Source: Taenia hydatigena
Lineage: Eukaryota; Platyhelminthes; Cestoda; Cyclophyllidea; Taeniidae
Direction: 5' to 3'
Assembly: GCA_036345935.2 (NCBI GenBank)
Contig: JADWOT020000005.1
Span: 1,736,001 to 1,800,000 of the forward strand
DNA length: 64,000 nucleotides
Within the stretch, counting starts at the first letter, position 1, and each line of letters opens with the position of its first letter. The notes under the pieces were generated by a model. That model was given only the letters and a program-made list of their open reading frames with translations. It had not been told where the DNA came from and searched no databases. Shown here piece by piece: positions 27,621-40,790 of this stretch. Both the position numbers and the translations under genes were made by a program.

Positions 27621-30600
27621 GTGAGTGCAAACTAATCCTGTTTTGAATGTTTGACCTCGTGCGGAAATGCTCGCTGGCGGTTGCACTTTACCAATAAACC
27701 TAGCCACTTGCGCTTCTATTTGGAAACCAACTGGTCCGCTCTAATAATACATTTGCGCAAAACTGTCTCCGTGACAACAAACAAAATTGTGCTTGGAGGG
27801 ATTCAGGACGGCAAAAAGAACCCATGCGTACTACTACAATGGCATTTCTAGTCGTCATCAATATTGAAGTCGCCCATCAAAACAGATTATAGAAAACCTT
27901 TACGTAGATGGCAATGGAAACACTTTCAATAAGGTCTTTACACTTATCCCCATTTGTACTGCATCTGTAGCATTCAGGTAAAAAATTAGACTGGTGAAAC
28001 GAGCAACCGTGAAGCATAAGAATCACTTATTGCCGAGTAAGAGCCAACGCTTCCCAGTTAACGAATCGGAGACAACACATTTTCCCGTCTTTGATGGGCT
28101 AACAGTGACAATGAGGTCAATCAAAGGAATGACTTCAGCGAGCAAAATCTGGGTCCTAGTAAATCCATAACAAACAACGCAAGGGGTAGCACGCAAAACA
28201 GCAGCCGCAAGATCAGTGCTTAGTGCATTCAAACCTAAGATCCATCCGAAAGAACTTCCGCTACAACATCCCAGTAGATGCAGCTCTAAACAATGATATC
28301 AATTGAATTTATTTGCCTCGGCCGGTTCATCGCCTACTCAAAAATCCAAAATCGCAGTGCCACTGCATCAACTCTACTGTTTCATGTGTAATAATTTTTG
28401 TAGCAACACATGGCATGGTACAATATTAGCTGTCATAAACTACCAAGAAACATCAAATATATGCGTCACGACAATCAAATAGTCCCAGTTAAGATTGTTA
28501 CATGAATATGTGCGCAAAACCTGGTAGGCATATGGAACCCGGATAGACAGTTAGGCGGTATTGAAACGAGAACAAAGGAACTAAACGGAATGGAATCAAG
28601 ACACTAGTTCAATGCGGCTATCACAAATCATGCACTTTGTTCAACAGCTGTACTTCTAGGCGTGTTGACCCAAACTCAGTGATTGTGAGACGAAATTAAC
28701 TACTTGCGTAAGGCAGTAGTGCCCCTCTTTTCGTTGAATGCTCACCAAATCGAAGTCCTACAGCGCGGAAGCATCTGCAGTGAATGACTAAATCCACGAA
28801 GACTCAAGCCCATCTTAACGATGTTCAATTAAATATTCTTTTACAAGGTGATATACTTGTCATGCTTCGCATTTTTGGCATAAAATTTGCTGCATTAAAT
28901 GGAATTTGTCTAAAACATGGCCTTTAGTCCGCATTACTGTTTGTGGGTGGATGTCGTAGTGTCTAGGGCCGTAGATCAAGTTATGTCTACTGCACCCAAA
29001 AATTAATGTGATGCCACGGTGCGGCTAATGTTGCTATTGCAAAATCCGTTTTTACACTTGGCAACTCATTTTCTGCTGAAGAATTGGTACTCACATGCAG
29101 TTATTTCGCACGCTCACAGGATTTACCCGATTTTGTTGAATATTTGCGGCATTAATGTCTTCTTTGAAACAAACTGCTTGCATGGAACATGGATCCAATC
29201 GTCGGCAAAGTGATTTGTTGTGAAAGTTGTGACATTCTTGTCAGCTATTGCACTTCAAGTTCAAAGAGATTCCTCCTCTCAATCAGTAACTTTTCTCCAA
29301 CTCGGATCAGGGAAATCAATCATCAGTGGAATTTGTTGTTAGGAATGAGCATGCATTCATTGTCCCGAATAAAGATGGGTAACCGATCTCAATTTCGAAA
29401 CTGCGTTGGTCCAAAGATGAGATGGGTCTATTGAGATGAAATCGACGGCTATGAATTTGCCGGACCTGATGCGGGTAACATTTTAGGTCATCACTTATTA
29501 GCCTAGAAATTTACCCATCCTTTAGCGAGCGCAGGTAAAAGGTAAAGTATAAAATAAGCTTCTCTGCAGGCATGTATCAGTCGTTTACCTGCAACCACCA
29601 ATTCGAAGCCCAATTCATGGCCAACAAACGGAAACTAAAAGTATGTAGAAGCAAAGTGTATTCACGCACCTACAGCCAGAGCAGAAAAATGCTCGTGAAC
29701 GGAACTTGTATTTTTGCATTTTATGTTTACGATGAGTTGTTTGGCGGGCGGCATAAAATGTTTGCAGTAATTTAGTTCGTCATATAGGCTGCTCTCAAGC
29801 TCAACTCCGGGATGAGTCTAGGCCCTGTAGTGCACTTTATCGACGCTGATGACCTCAGAACAAGTTTACAGCATGCCGTACCGTCCTCGCATATCGTGGC
29901 CTCAAGGTGTGATGGAAAGAGCGAGAGAATCAGCTAGGCTGGTCGGTGCATTTTAGCCAGTGGAAGTTGAAGGGGCGTTACACCACCCTTCAGTGGAATT
30001 GCGAGGCACACCTGCAAGTTTGTCCTGTGCTTTAATAAATTGCAGTCAGTTTTACATCCGAGGGTAAATCACTGTGGTTTCTACGACACCCATCCCTGAA
30101 CATTGCTATACATGCAGCTTACATCAGGCCAGCTAAAGATAGCCAGCGCAAAAGATTACCGTACACAAATTTAAAACAGCACGCCATTCCTTCACATTTG
30201 CCATCAGTGAACTATGCACCTAGTGGGTAATTTCGGGACTCCAACAGCTCTGTAGATTTGATTCAAGTGCAATCAACACTTTTAAGAACCGGTTTACAAT
30301 CACAAATACAGGGATTGAAAGTCTCAGATGGGGTGTCCAATGGTCCAGTGCCTAGCATTGAACAAACCATCCTGTTTTCATACAAGCGTAAAATACCCAG
30401 CGATAGCTGTAAGCATATCTTTGTCGCCAACGTTGTTTTAACGATTCCGACGCCACTTAATTCAGGCCGTCCCCTACTCAACGGCAGTTGAGCAGGATGT
30501 GCAAAAGCTTGATGATTGAAAGCAGGGCCACCGCCAAAACTGAACAACTACATCCAGAACCTTTCCAAAGTACATGACTCAGCTGGATTGAGTGCTCCAC

Positions 30601-33600
30601 CACTTGGAGGGTGCGCACGAGTACATTTCCAACTGGCAGTAAATCAGGAGAGTTCCATATGCTTTTGTTTGCCTATTTTAATATCGGTTCGAGAATTGAA
30701 CAGAGTGATTATCAATGCGACCAATCGCTCACTTGACCTGCATCGGAAACTACTATGAACTCGGTGATAGTGGGGTGACGCACTCGCGAGCGCCATCGCG
30801 GCCTCACCACTGCGTTATCCGTACCACCATGACTCATTCAGGCTTGCCACCGCTCAATGGGGGCTATTCAGGCGAAGTGACCTTATGTGTTGCCGTCTGT
30901 TTACAGTTCAAATGCACAATCTAGGTCACTGAATGAACTCGTGATGGAAATAAACAGCAAATTTCACAAGCTAAAGATATGCAATTAACTTTTTGTTTTC
31001 CTTTTGAGCTCAAATGCGTGGTGATAAAGCTCTGCAAAGTTAGACACTAATAATGAGGTGTTGGATGAGCAAAGTCAGAAAGCGCAGGCAACTCACCACG
31101 GTTTGTTTGGATTGGTAGTCGTAAACGATGTATCACAAACCAACCGGCAACAATGAAGCCTTAATGACCTATCATTATTTCAGTTTCTGTCTTGATTTCC
31201 GATTTCATTGAATATCCAAAGTTACCACATTGCGCTTAGTTCATTTCAACATTTGATGACGTTAACGCTGTACTCTTGGTTGCGGCACTATTTGTTATCA
31301 ACTGTCGAATTTCCGCTGAACGTAGACCGCTAAAATGGCTTTGCTTAAAAAGAAGAACTGGGCACGACAAATAAAAGTTCAACGCATTAACTGTTCTTAA
31401 AATTAAACAAATAATCCTATTCTCCGGGAGTGTGTGATGAGACCGAAACTTCAATAACATAACTCTGTGATAGCTGTTTTGCATTTGTACAAACCATCCC
31501 GTGGACTTGTTGTCTTAGAGCTAAGTGAAAGAAGAGAGTCTGCCCAAATTCAAGTTTTAGAGTTTGCCAGTGCATTGAAAACGCAGGCCAAAATAATGTC
31601 CATAGTGGATCCCATCATGCTAAACGTGCGCGTTAATGCCTTCCTAGCACGGTTGTCCTTACGCCACATTCTCATCTGGGTGAGCCACCAGAAACTTCAA
31701 CCGGTACACACTGTTGTGACGCATGTTACCACTAAGAACATGGAAGCAAGGTAGATTCGGTTTTAATTCATAAAGTGGGGGCTGCCGTTTCAAGAGCGAG
31801 TTCCCACCAAATTGCACTTTGGGTCGCCTGCTGCTGAAAGATAAAGTAGCAAACGTCCTGGAAACAGAGGAGTGGAGAGTGACGAATGCATTTTTCATCC
31901 AAATCGAAAACGCAATATCGTACACCTCGAAGAGAAAATGCTTGATTGTGCTTCATCCTGCTTTCAAGCACATCAAATTATGTATTAACAGATGGTTGCC
32001 ACTTTTCTTGGCATTTGAATAACGGCCATGAAGGAATGCACGCAGGGTTTTGCACTTTAAAAGGACAATTTGTCTCCTTTTGCTTAGCTGTCTCCTCGTT
32101 CCTACCAATTGTGTGTTTGATACTTATATTTCACTCATTCTGCCTTAGTTCTTCGTGTTTCCTCTTGTCGTTTCCCATCAGGACCACAACTGTCCACGAT
32201 AACTGCATTCGAATGGGGTACCATTGTGGTAAGCTCAGGTGTGAGGAAGGCCTTCTGAGCTGACCATTTTGGTGACACTGAACTTTGCCATGGGCAAGTA
32301 GTCTTGGCAAAATGGCGTCTGCAGAAGTGTTTTATGATGTGATACACCAAAATAGCACTGCACACGGATCGGCAAGTCGCGACCTTAAAATCGCATTTTT
32401 GCATGTATCGCCATACTGCGAACCGCGTCAGTTCCTTTATGTGGAAATGGTTCTTCTCCAGTTGTATTTTGCCAGGTAAAGAGTGCATTGCATGTTTTAG
32501 GCTTAAGGCATTTCATGTTTCAATTTTGGGGGTCCAAATGTTTCCTCATACCTTGTTGTAGCTTTCGTCTAGCCAGTACATATCGATGTCTATGCATCCT
32601 AAAAATATGCAATTAATGCTCCTTTACCCCTTCGGTGCATGGGCATTCGAATCTTAGTGGGTCACAAAGTCGCAATCAATTTTAGTGCAGATTTTCGTAA
32701 AATCGAGGCGTAACGCGTTCGCACTCATTGGGAGTTCAGAACAGCTACTTGCGATGACAATGGTGATGATGATAAGTAGACCTTATTTTCGCCTTTAAAT
32801 CCGCATGATCCGCAGCGTTAGGTGCTAAACCGTATCGCCATTTGGCTTCCCAATGCTTGGTGTTGAGCAATCTAATGGATGAACACCCCTCAGAAAAAGG
32901 ATGCGTTCTTGTGGTGGACGTCGCAAAAATTCATCAAGCATGCATGACGCTGAAACATCGCTAATTCGGTGCAGATAAAGATTATCAAAATTTATGAGCA
33001 TTGCTCTGCTGTGGTTTGTGCATTGTATGGAAAATTTAGAACCTTTAATTGTGGGTCGACTGGTAATTTCGCACCCACATAACTTAGGTCGTATGAATAT
33101 ACTTTTCAGGGCCGTAAACGTTATCAAGTTGCCTAACTTCTGGTTGCGTTGCTGTCCTCACTAACTAGGATTGTGTGTCGCTCAGTTTCACGGTGGCAGA
33201 GTCTATTGGTAGTAGAACAGGCGCATAACACGTTAATTTGGTGGATTATACGTGTCCTGTGCCAACAACGCAAATGGTCTTTCCATTTGAATCACTCGCA
33301 TTCAACCCACTCATCAAATTATGCCGCCTTTATATCAGAAGATAGTCCATTTCTGAACTACTCAGCATTCAGCGTTTTCCTTTTGAGCATATTTGGGCAG
33401 TTGATCTTCGTTTGCATTATTACGTGCGATCGACATCCCTTAAGGTCGCAGCAATCCTAACATTGTATTGCGTTGTCAGCATTAGAGAGGAGACTAACAA
33501 GCCAAAAGTGGTTTACTTGAGCCATTGCTAAGCCTGAATTTGTCTTAATTTGATACAAATGTCCTGGTTCCTTGGACTTACAGGGCTCTCCACGGCCCGA

Positions 33601-36600
33601 TGACTAGAATGTGCAGCAGCTGCGTAGGACAAATGACGAATGCTTTTCTGCGACTCCAAATCGCTTTCAACGCGCATGCAGACTTCCCGTTGAACGTAAG
33701 CAGCTTTGGCATTATTAATACTGGTGGTATTTACCTGGGAATTCATAAGAACGTCTCCTCAGTTGCACAGAAGCTGCTAGTTGGATATCAAGCTAGGTAC
33801 GCAGCAGAAAATAAAATAACAGCATCCACGTATAAAACTTTTATTTTTCGACTCAACTAGAAACAATGCTTGGCACTTGTGCGTTTTCTTTGAAAGACGG
33901 TTCGGTTAACTAACAGAATGTTTGGTCATGCAGAAAAGAGCACTGCGTGTGGGAGCGAAGCGCATCCTCACACCTACAGTCGTGGTAGAATAATGCCTGC
34001 AGACAGAGTTTAACCTCGCATTAAAATGGAAATCGACTAACATGGGGGATACTTTAAGTGATGAGCAGCTTAATGAAAATGCATGAAATGCATCAACTAA
34101 TTAAATTATTTCCGTCATGCAGCTTACTTAAATTTGGTTGAATGAAGGAACTGCCAACAGCCTTACTGCCCAACTGACGCAATTCGTTCTTATTCTCCAC
34201 CGCTTCCTTCGCCCCCACTAACCTCTCTTCTTCGGTAGAGGCCAATCGTTTTCGCTGGACCATTCGATCCGTGCAGTGTTGGGCGGAAAGCACCATCAAT
34301 TGACCAGAACACCAGTCAGAATACGAGACTTCTTCGTGGGTGGCTGAGTGGGATCATGGACCACTCCGAAGCAAGTATTTGAGGAAAGGCGAGGTGATTG
34401 ACAGGTAGGTCGCCGCCTTCGCCATCTTTGTCAGATTGCCGCGCCTTCACAGGAGACAGCACGAGAAGCTAAACACGTTTGAAGGCAGACCCCAGGTTTG
34501 GTAACAAGTTGTGACACTGGCTGGGGCTCTAAATTTCTCTTCTTAGTCAGCGTGCGGATTTGCAAAACGGATTAATGGAACGCTTCCTTTGCGTGTACAA
34601 CATTCGCGACTCCCCTTTTCGGCTTGATAAGTTAATTTCGCTAAAGCGTTGATCATTGCACATCCTTGTTACTTTTCTGGTGGGTAAATTTTGCGGTAAT
34701 GCATAGGCGAGATGCCTGACGATCCAGGACTGGTTTTAAAATATGAGGGCCACAAATAATCGAGAATTAGGCGCGCACCACTTGGGCAGATTTTATGCAA
34801 TGGTATACGCCTACTCCATAGCAGATATAAAAAATTACGCAACCAGCGCCAATACAACTCTCCTAAATATCCAACCGTCTGCTTCTATGCAACTGATGAA
34901 ATGTTCATATGGACTTCCTAATGGATGCAAGATTTAGCAAAAATGTCGAAGATACAACGAATAGGGATTCTATGTGTTCGTTGAAACAAGTTAGGTTCGG
35001 AGGGAAACTGCGACCGCCATCTCATCGTTTCTGATGAAAAGTGCCTCTTCACCAGTGGAGACGTCAATTGTCTTATGCAGCTGCTGGTCGTCCTTCGTAA
35101 ATGTTCACCCAGTTGCTGGTCATGTCATTCGGACGAGGTCTGTGGATTAGAACATTTCAACTAGGCCACGACTGCTCCAGATCCTACTTCCCACTTAGTA
35201 AGCCTCTTTTGCTCCATTGGTCTCCTCCGTTATGCTGCCGATGCAGCGTAACACTGGGATATCCGGGACTCCAAGACGTGCCGATCACAGCGACCAATGG
35301 TCGCCCAAATGCACCGAAGACGAGAATGTTGAGCACTGAGCAATTCGGAAATATGCTGTATTGGAAAATCAGGACAATATGATTTAATACATGATCTGAA
35401 CGTGGGTGATTTGAATAAGCTAATTTTGTAGGTAAAGTTGCTATCCCCTCCGATGAATTGGTACAATGCGTTTTCAACAAAAAATGCTCCACAATTTGGA
35501 CAAACAACTCAACCCACCAGTGCATATATCTATGTCATAGAATCCATTATCAAGTGCCTGTTTTAGCATGTTAACTATCCATTCCATGATTAATATTCGT
35601 CATCTCTCTTAATGTAGGCAGCATGAAATTCCAGCCGGTGGGCGTAACACACCAATCACGATATGCTCACGCAGTTATGAGACCTTCCTTTCACGCTGTT
35701 ATGCGACAACCAGCCACCTCACACTAGTCAGCAAATATCCGCAGTCAACACAGTCGAATTTTTAATATGTTAGACTGCAGCAGGATCACGCTCATAAGCC
35801 TTGAAAGATGTTTATTTAGGCTGAGTGTGCGCTTAATGAAATTTGCAAGACAGAACGAGTTAATAGCGCATTCTCGCTATAAACATATAAACATTTTATG
35901 TTTCGAATTTCTCCCACGACACGGCTCAAATAATTAATGACACCACATCGCGACCACATGCAGCATGGATGTGCGAAGTTGTAGGAAATCAAAATTATGT
36001 GGACAAATCGACATGCGCCCATTTTGGGAATCTAAATTTGCACTTCCATTAAAGAAATAAGTGTGTATCCTTGCATAAGAATTCGATTGCTAAATGCATA
36101 AGTGGAATGCAATGTTAATGCATAGCTAGCGAGCAGAAGTGATCAGAGCCGTTTTTGGGAAACACAACATCTATGTGGATTGCTTAAATCAGAAGCGACG
36201 CTAAGATTTGAAGAATGGAACAAATGCCGTCTCAGAATTTAAAAGCGAAATAAGTCAAACAAAGAAACTTACGGCGCTCTAATTATTCGGCACATTGGAG
36301 CCGCAACGGCAACCGCTGCCTCTCCTGGGGGATGCTCCTGTTTGTCGCGCGTAGATGCACACAGCAATTTTACGCTAAGGTCATTGAGTGCCAACCCCCT
36401 TTCGAAGATGTTCTGTTTCGCCAAACAATGCAAGTTCTCGCATGTCGCGATTTTGCCATTTCGGCGACCAGCAAAGATGTTAAGATTTTGCAAGGCACAC
36501 GGTGGGACATCGTAGTTGAGTGACTTCATTCCTAAACTTTCGGTATCAAATCTTGCATAATAGTTCAGCACGGATATTACATTGTGTGTGACTCTCCTTA

Positions 36601-39221
36601 TTTCTCTTAAACAATCGCTATTTACTATCAGCATCGCGTTGAGACCCATCTAAGGCAGGTAATTGTCGATCTCGATGACCGACTTCGTCCACAACCGACA
36701 CTACGACTAACTTCATTTAGCGCGGAACAAAGAAATCTATTTTCCAGGGCATCTGCATAGTTGCGATGGAATTTTACAGATAAATGATACTACAACACTC
36801 GCATGAAATCAGATTGGCATGTGGCAATAAGCGAGCTTCAGCATCGGACATCTTGTTCTGCTGTACGGGTTATCGCTACTGTCCGGATTAGGCGGGAAAC
36901 AGCCATTTGCATAGAAGGAGGTCTATTCAGAGCAGGAAGCACAACTTCTAAGCTTTGCGGTGGCGGGTGGCTATACGCATGCTGCAATTGACGCATACGC
37001 GGGCGGCTTGGTGTGAGTCATGGCTGGCTGACTATATCTGAATCACGTGAGCCATAGCTCATGGCATCATGTCAAGTGGTGACCAGAAGGTACGTGCAAC
37101 CATGCTGTGCATATGACTAATTTCAAAGCCGGCAAATCGCTACTTCACCTAATTTTGGTGATGATGCTATAACGCAACGCGCAAGCCTAGTTAGAATGCT
37201 GTAGTATTTAAGCATTCATTATTGTTGCCGCCTATGCAGACTTTGCTTGCTTTTGCTTGTTCCAATCTAATCAGATGTGACATGCGCTCAATTCAATGTA
37301 TCACCTTCTAAGAGGAGTGTGTGAGCACGGAGTTTGCACGCGACTCACATGAAGCACCACGCAACTAGTTTTCGAACACGCTGCCTTCCTAAGTCCACGT
37401 TATGCCATTTTGGCACTTTTATCATACAAATCTGAGTGGTCGCTGGCAAACATTGAAAATGCAAGCATGGGGACTTTGGAACTATGGTTTATTTGGGGAG
37501 AAAATTATGAAAAATGGGGGTACTTTGGTGTAGTTTTGCGTCAGTAATTCAACAGATTAAATATCAATTGGGACAAACGCACACATACTATCTATGCCAG
37601 GACAGACGGCGAGTCAATTAGTTCTCACTATTGGATGGAGCAGAGGTCCCCCTTACCAGCATTTCTCCTTGCGGTGCTTAAGTTTCTTTGTTTTACGCTG
37701 CAATAACCAACAGCGTTAGAAGTTGTTGTAGTTATTCCTTGTTGTTTTGGACCATCTCACTTCTTTATTACAGGACGTTGGCGGAGGAAGTAATAGTATT
37801 TTAACCAACCTGTATTTGTAGGGTTGATGGCTGAAAGGTGGGGATTAAAATGGTGGGACCAAGGACTCCTTGTTGACATTTCAAAAGTTCCTTTAAATTT
37901 GCATCCAAATGCATTGGCACCATCACGTTGAAAGCAACTGACCGTCCACACATTTCACACCACAGGACCACCAGAAGACGACCCTTGAGTTTGTATAACT
38001 AACCTCATCAAAAGGAATTTGCAGCCTCAGGTGGAAGATTTGTCGGAAGATATATGCTACCCTTGCATGATTTCTGCGTCAAGTGGGTCTCTATTTCATC
38101 GAACACAATGAATACAAAGAGCTTAGGAAGGCATGGAGAATCCAATTTGCTGCAAATGAATTTAACCAAATCAACTACTATCAACTAGTATTTGCATCCA
38201 CCTCTGCTTAATTTTCCAGCTGACGGACTTGATTTATCTTAATTTACGCTACTCATTAAGTGATATTTTAAAGCAGCAGAACGTAAATACAGTTGAGTAG
38301 CATTTAGTTGTGTGTTGGAACTTGAAGAGTAAGTTAGGAAATTTATGATGCTCTTGCCTAGATAAGGATGTGGTCACACATGTTCCCTATCAACTTGTAC
38401 ATATCTAGAAGTTGGCTAAAGCCGAAATCGGTGGGAAGCAGCGCATTAACCCTACCTCTTTAAACATTTCATCATCCTCAACATGTCATTAGAAATGCCC
38501 ATTCGCCTGCTTTTCGGCTAACTTATGCGGTCAACTCACGATCGTGGCTATCCCTTCGATGTCACCCCCGCAATTATTTGTCACATCACTCCACTTTGTT
38601 AACTTTGACCATATTTCCAGTCGTATGGTTTACAGTAATCGGCATCTCATTTGACACAATTGTGTGTCTTACGAAGTCAGCCTGGCCATGCATATCCTTA
38701 TCTTCTGCAAGCGTAAATTGGTGGAAGAATGGTGAAGGTTTGTGATGGTTATCGCTGGTGGCAAGGTCGATGTAGGAATAATCGAAAACATGTGGCTTGA
38801 ACGGATGAAGCAGAAGTTATTTATGTCACATTTGTGTGCACAGGCTAAGGCAAATGCCACGCACTGATATCCTAGCTACTACTCAAAGATGAAGTACATG
38901 ACTACAGAGACCCTTAGCGTAATAGAACAAGGTAGTAGTGTGGCGCCACCTTACCTGTTACAGTCCCTACTAAAAGAATCGATGGAACCTGATGCAATGA
39001 CACGTGACGCAATGCTTGCATTGTCCAATCAAATCTGCAGTGCTAAATTAGTTTGCACTGCCTGATAGAAGCTTATCAGACTTGTTCTACGGTGCAATTG
39101 CAAACCCAATATAGTTGAAAGCCTTACCTTACCGGGCCATCAGTTGCAATGGAATGAAGTTGAGTTAGTGAAAAGCTCACTTTTAACTTATGTGTTTAGC
39201 TAGAATAGTCGCACTTCATTC
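27621..39221. other. Gene desert, no supported features
   Basis: No domains, arrays or RNA genes were recognised on either strand. Frames such as 36,269-36,649 (-, 126 codons) and 32,135-32,488 (-, 117 codons) lack recognisable motifs. GC-richer patches near 30.58-30.93 kb, 34.18-34.53 kb and 35.03-35.34 kb could be remnants of old mobile elements, but I see no reverse transcriptase or transposase motif in them. Confidence 0.5.
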
Positions 39222-39552
39222 CATTTTGCTCAAGCATTTCGTGCCAAATATTGGCGAAGCAGAAGAGTCCAAGGCAATGCTATGAAATGTCACTGTAATA
39301 TAAGCATCACAACAGAATGATTACCTACAGAAGTGACATGAGTGCATGTGCTCTCACTCTGATTCCTGCTTCGAACATTCTGCGCGGTATTCTGTGCCGC
39401 AAAGGTGTGTTTCTCAGACCCCACTTAAAGGGATAAAGCTAGGGGCAGTGCGAGACACCGAAACTGTGGGAGAGGAGCAAAGCCCATTGGAGTCACCCCA
39501 AAGTAAACATTCGCGCACTCACAAATATGTGATTAAATGAAGTGACTGAGAG
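39222..39552 (+). repeat. Dispersed repeat R1, copy B
   Basis: Same-strand partner of 2,365-2,730; see that entry for the shared landmarks. Copy B is about 35 bp shorter because of internal indels, and both ends align with copy A. The 36-kb separation and the divergence imply an old interspersed element rather than a local duplication. Confidence 0.6.
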
Positions 39553-40746
39553 GTCAATGAAGGCTTTCAAGCCACGTAAATTGCAAACATCGCAAACTGT
39601 ATGTGGCACTACTTTTCCATGCAGAACTTCCATCTTTGCTGCTGACATCTAAGCCGGGCGTTGACATTTGAGAAGTGCGTTCATTTGCGTTTCTTATTCG
39701 ATAATTATTCGGATCTAGATGCTACAAAATGTTCACTTGTAACATTTTTCTCGGATCGGCGATATGGAAACTATTCAACCAAGTGAATTCCAAACATATT
39801 ACAGTTATCTGTACGAAGTTGAAATGCATTTTCTCTCCCCTTGCTCATCCCATCGTACTAGATGAGGGATGATTTAGACCAGTTTTGAAAGCTTTGATCG
39901 TCGTAAAGTTAAAAGGACAATCTGTAGATCTTACCATTCTTAGTAACGATTTAGGTGTTCGCTTGTTGAATTCTTAAAAAATTGTAAGTCTAAAATGCTA
40001 ACAATCATCACGGTGTGATAATATATCTGGAAAGAAAACTGAAGTTCATCAAATTTTTAGGGCATTAGAATGCATAACAAAACTCATTTTCTCCCAAATT
40101 CAGAAGCAAGTAGCATAGCCTATCTAGTTCGGTTGTCTCTCAAAATTTATCAATAAACGATGGGGTAAAAGTTCAGGCAGTGTTTTTGCACCAAGTCGTT
40201 CAAGTTTAGCAGTGCGCATGCTGATAATGCAGTGGACCGCATGCCATTGCCCAGTGTTGTCCACGTCTTCAAAAGCCGTTGATTGACCACTTGACGTCAG
40301 AACTGCTCATTTTTGTGACGATTGATTTTTTCAGCCCATGACGCCAAGAACGGAGAAATCACCACGCCACACTTAGCAGACCTCAAAGAATTTTGGCGAC
40401 GATTGCTTGCCGAACATTGGCCACTAAAATTTATCACACCGTAGACCAATCTCGACACTCGGAAGGTAAAAAGGCGGCACACTGCACCTCGCATTCATTC
40501 TTCTCCACTTTTTGAAGTAGGATTCGATGATTCCACCCAAATTCACCTTATCCAACAAACTCGAACCTAAATGGCCTCCTTTTGTCTGGCGAAACGGTGG
40601 GAATCGGTGAAGCTCTGCAATAATTCGCCGATTTGATCTGCAGTTAGCGCGTAGCTCAACGCTAACGTGGAGACCATGCCGCTGTCTCTTTCGTACCAAA
40701 GCCTCTAGTGCCTCCGCTTGTATTCGGTGCAATGGCGCAAAGCCTT
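39553..40746. other. No recognisable gene
   Basis: No supported exon. A 102-codon frame at 40,424-40,732 (-) lies in GC-richer DNA just left of the tRNA-like block and may be part of the same mobile element, but it has no recognisable motif. Confidence 0.45.
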
Positions 40747-40790
40747 GCGGAGGGGTGCTGGTTCAATCCGCCTCTCTGATCAGTTTTTTT
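40747..40790 (+). repeat. tRNA-like / possible SINE head, copy 1
   Basis: The block GCGGAGGGGTGCTGGTTCAATCC carries a very good RNA polymerase III B-box (GGTTCAATCC, 40,760-40,769). It is followed 14 nt later by a T7 run (40,784-40,790) of the kind that ends Pol III transcripts. A weak A-box-like word (TGGCGCAAAGCC) lies 28 nt upstream, at tRNA-like spacing. I could not fold a complete cloverleaf, so this is more likely a tRNA-derived SINE fragment or tRNA pseudogene than a working tRNA. A related block is at 43,726-43,752. Confidence 0.4.

Noticed and set aside
30258..30350. + strand segment after CTCTGTAG reading LIQVQSTLLRTGLQSQIQGL
   Set aside because: Helix-like peptide with a phase-1 start, but the acceptor is weak, there is no donor and no recognisable family.
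36269..36649. 126-codon frame on the - strand
   Set aside because: No recognisable motif and no splice context. Length is compatible with chance in 64 kb of non-coding DNA.
37021..37035. CTGGCTGACTAT shared with 52,804-52,815
   Set aside because: A 12-bp identity is expected many times by chance in a window of this size.
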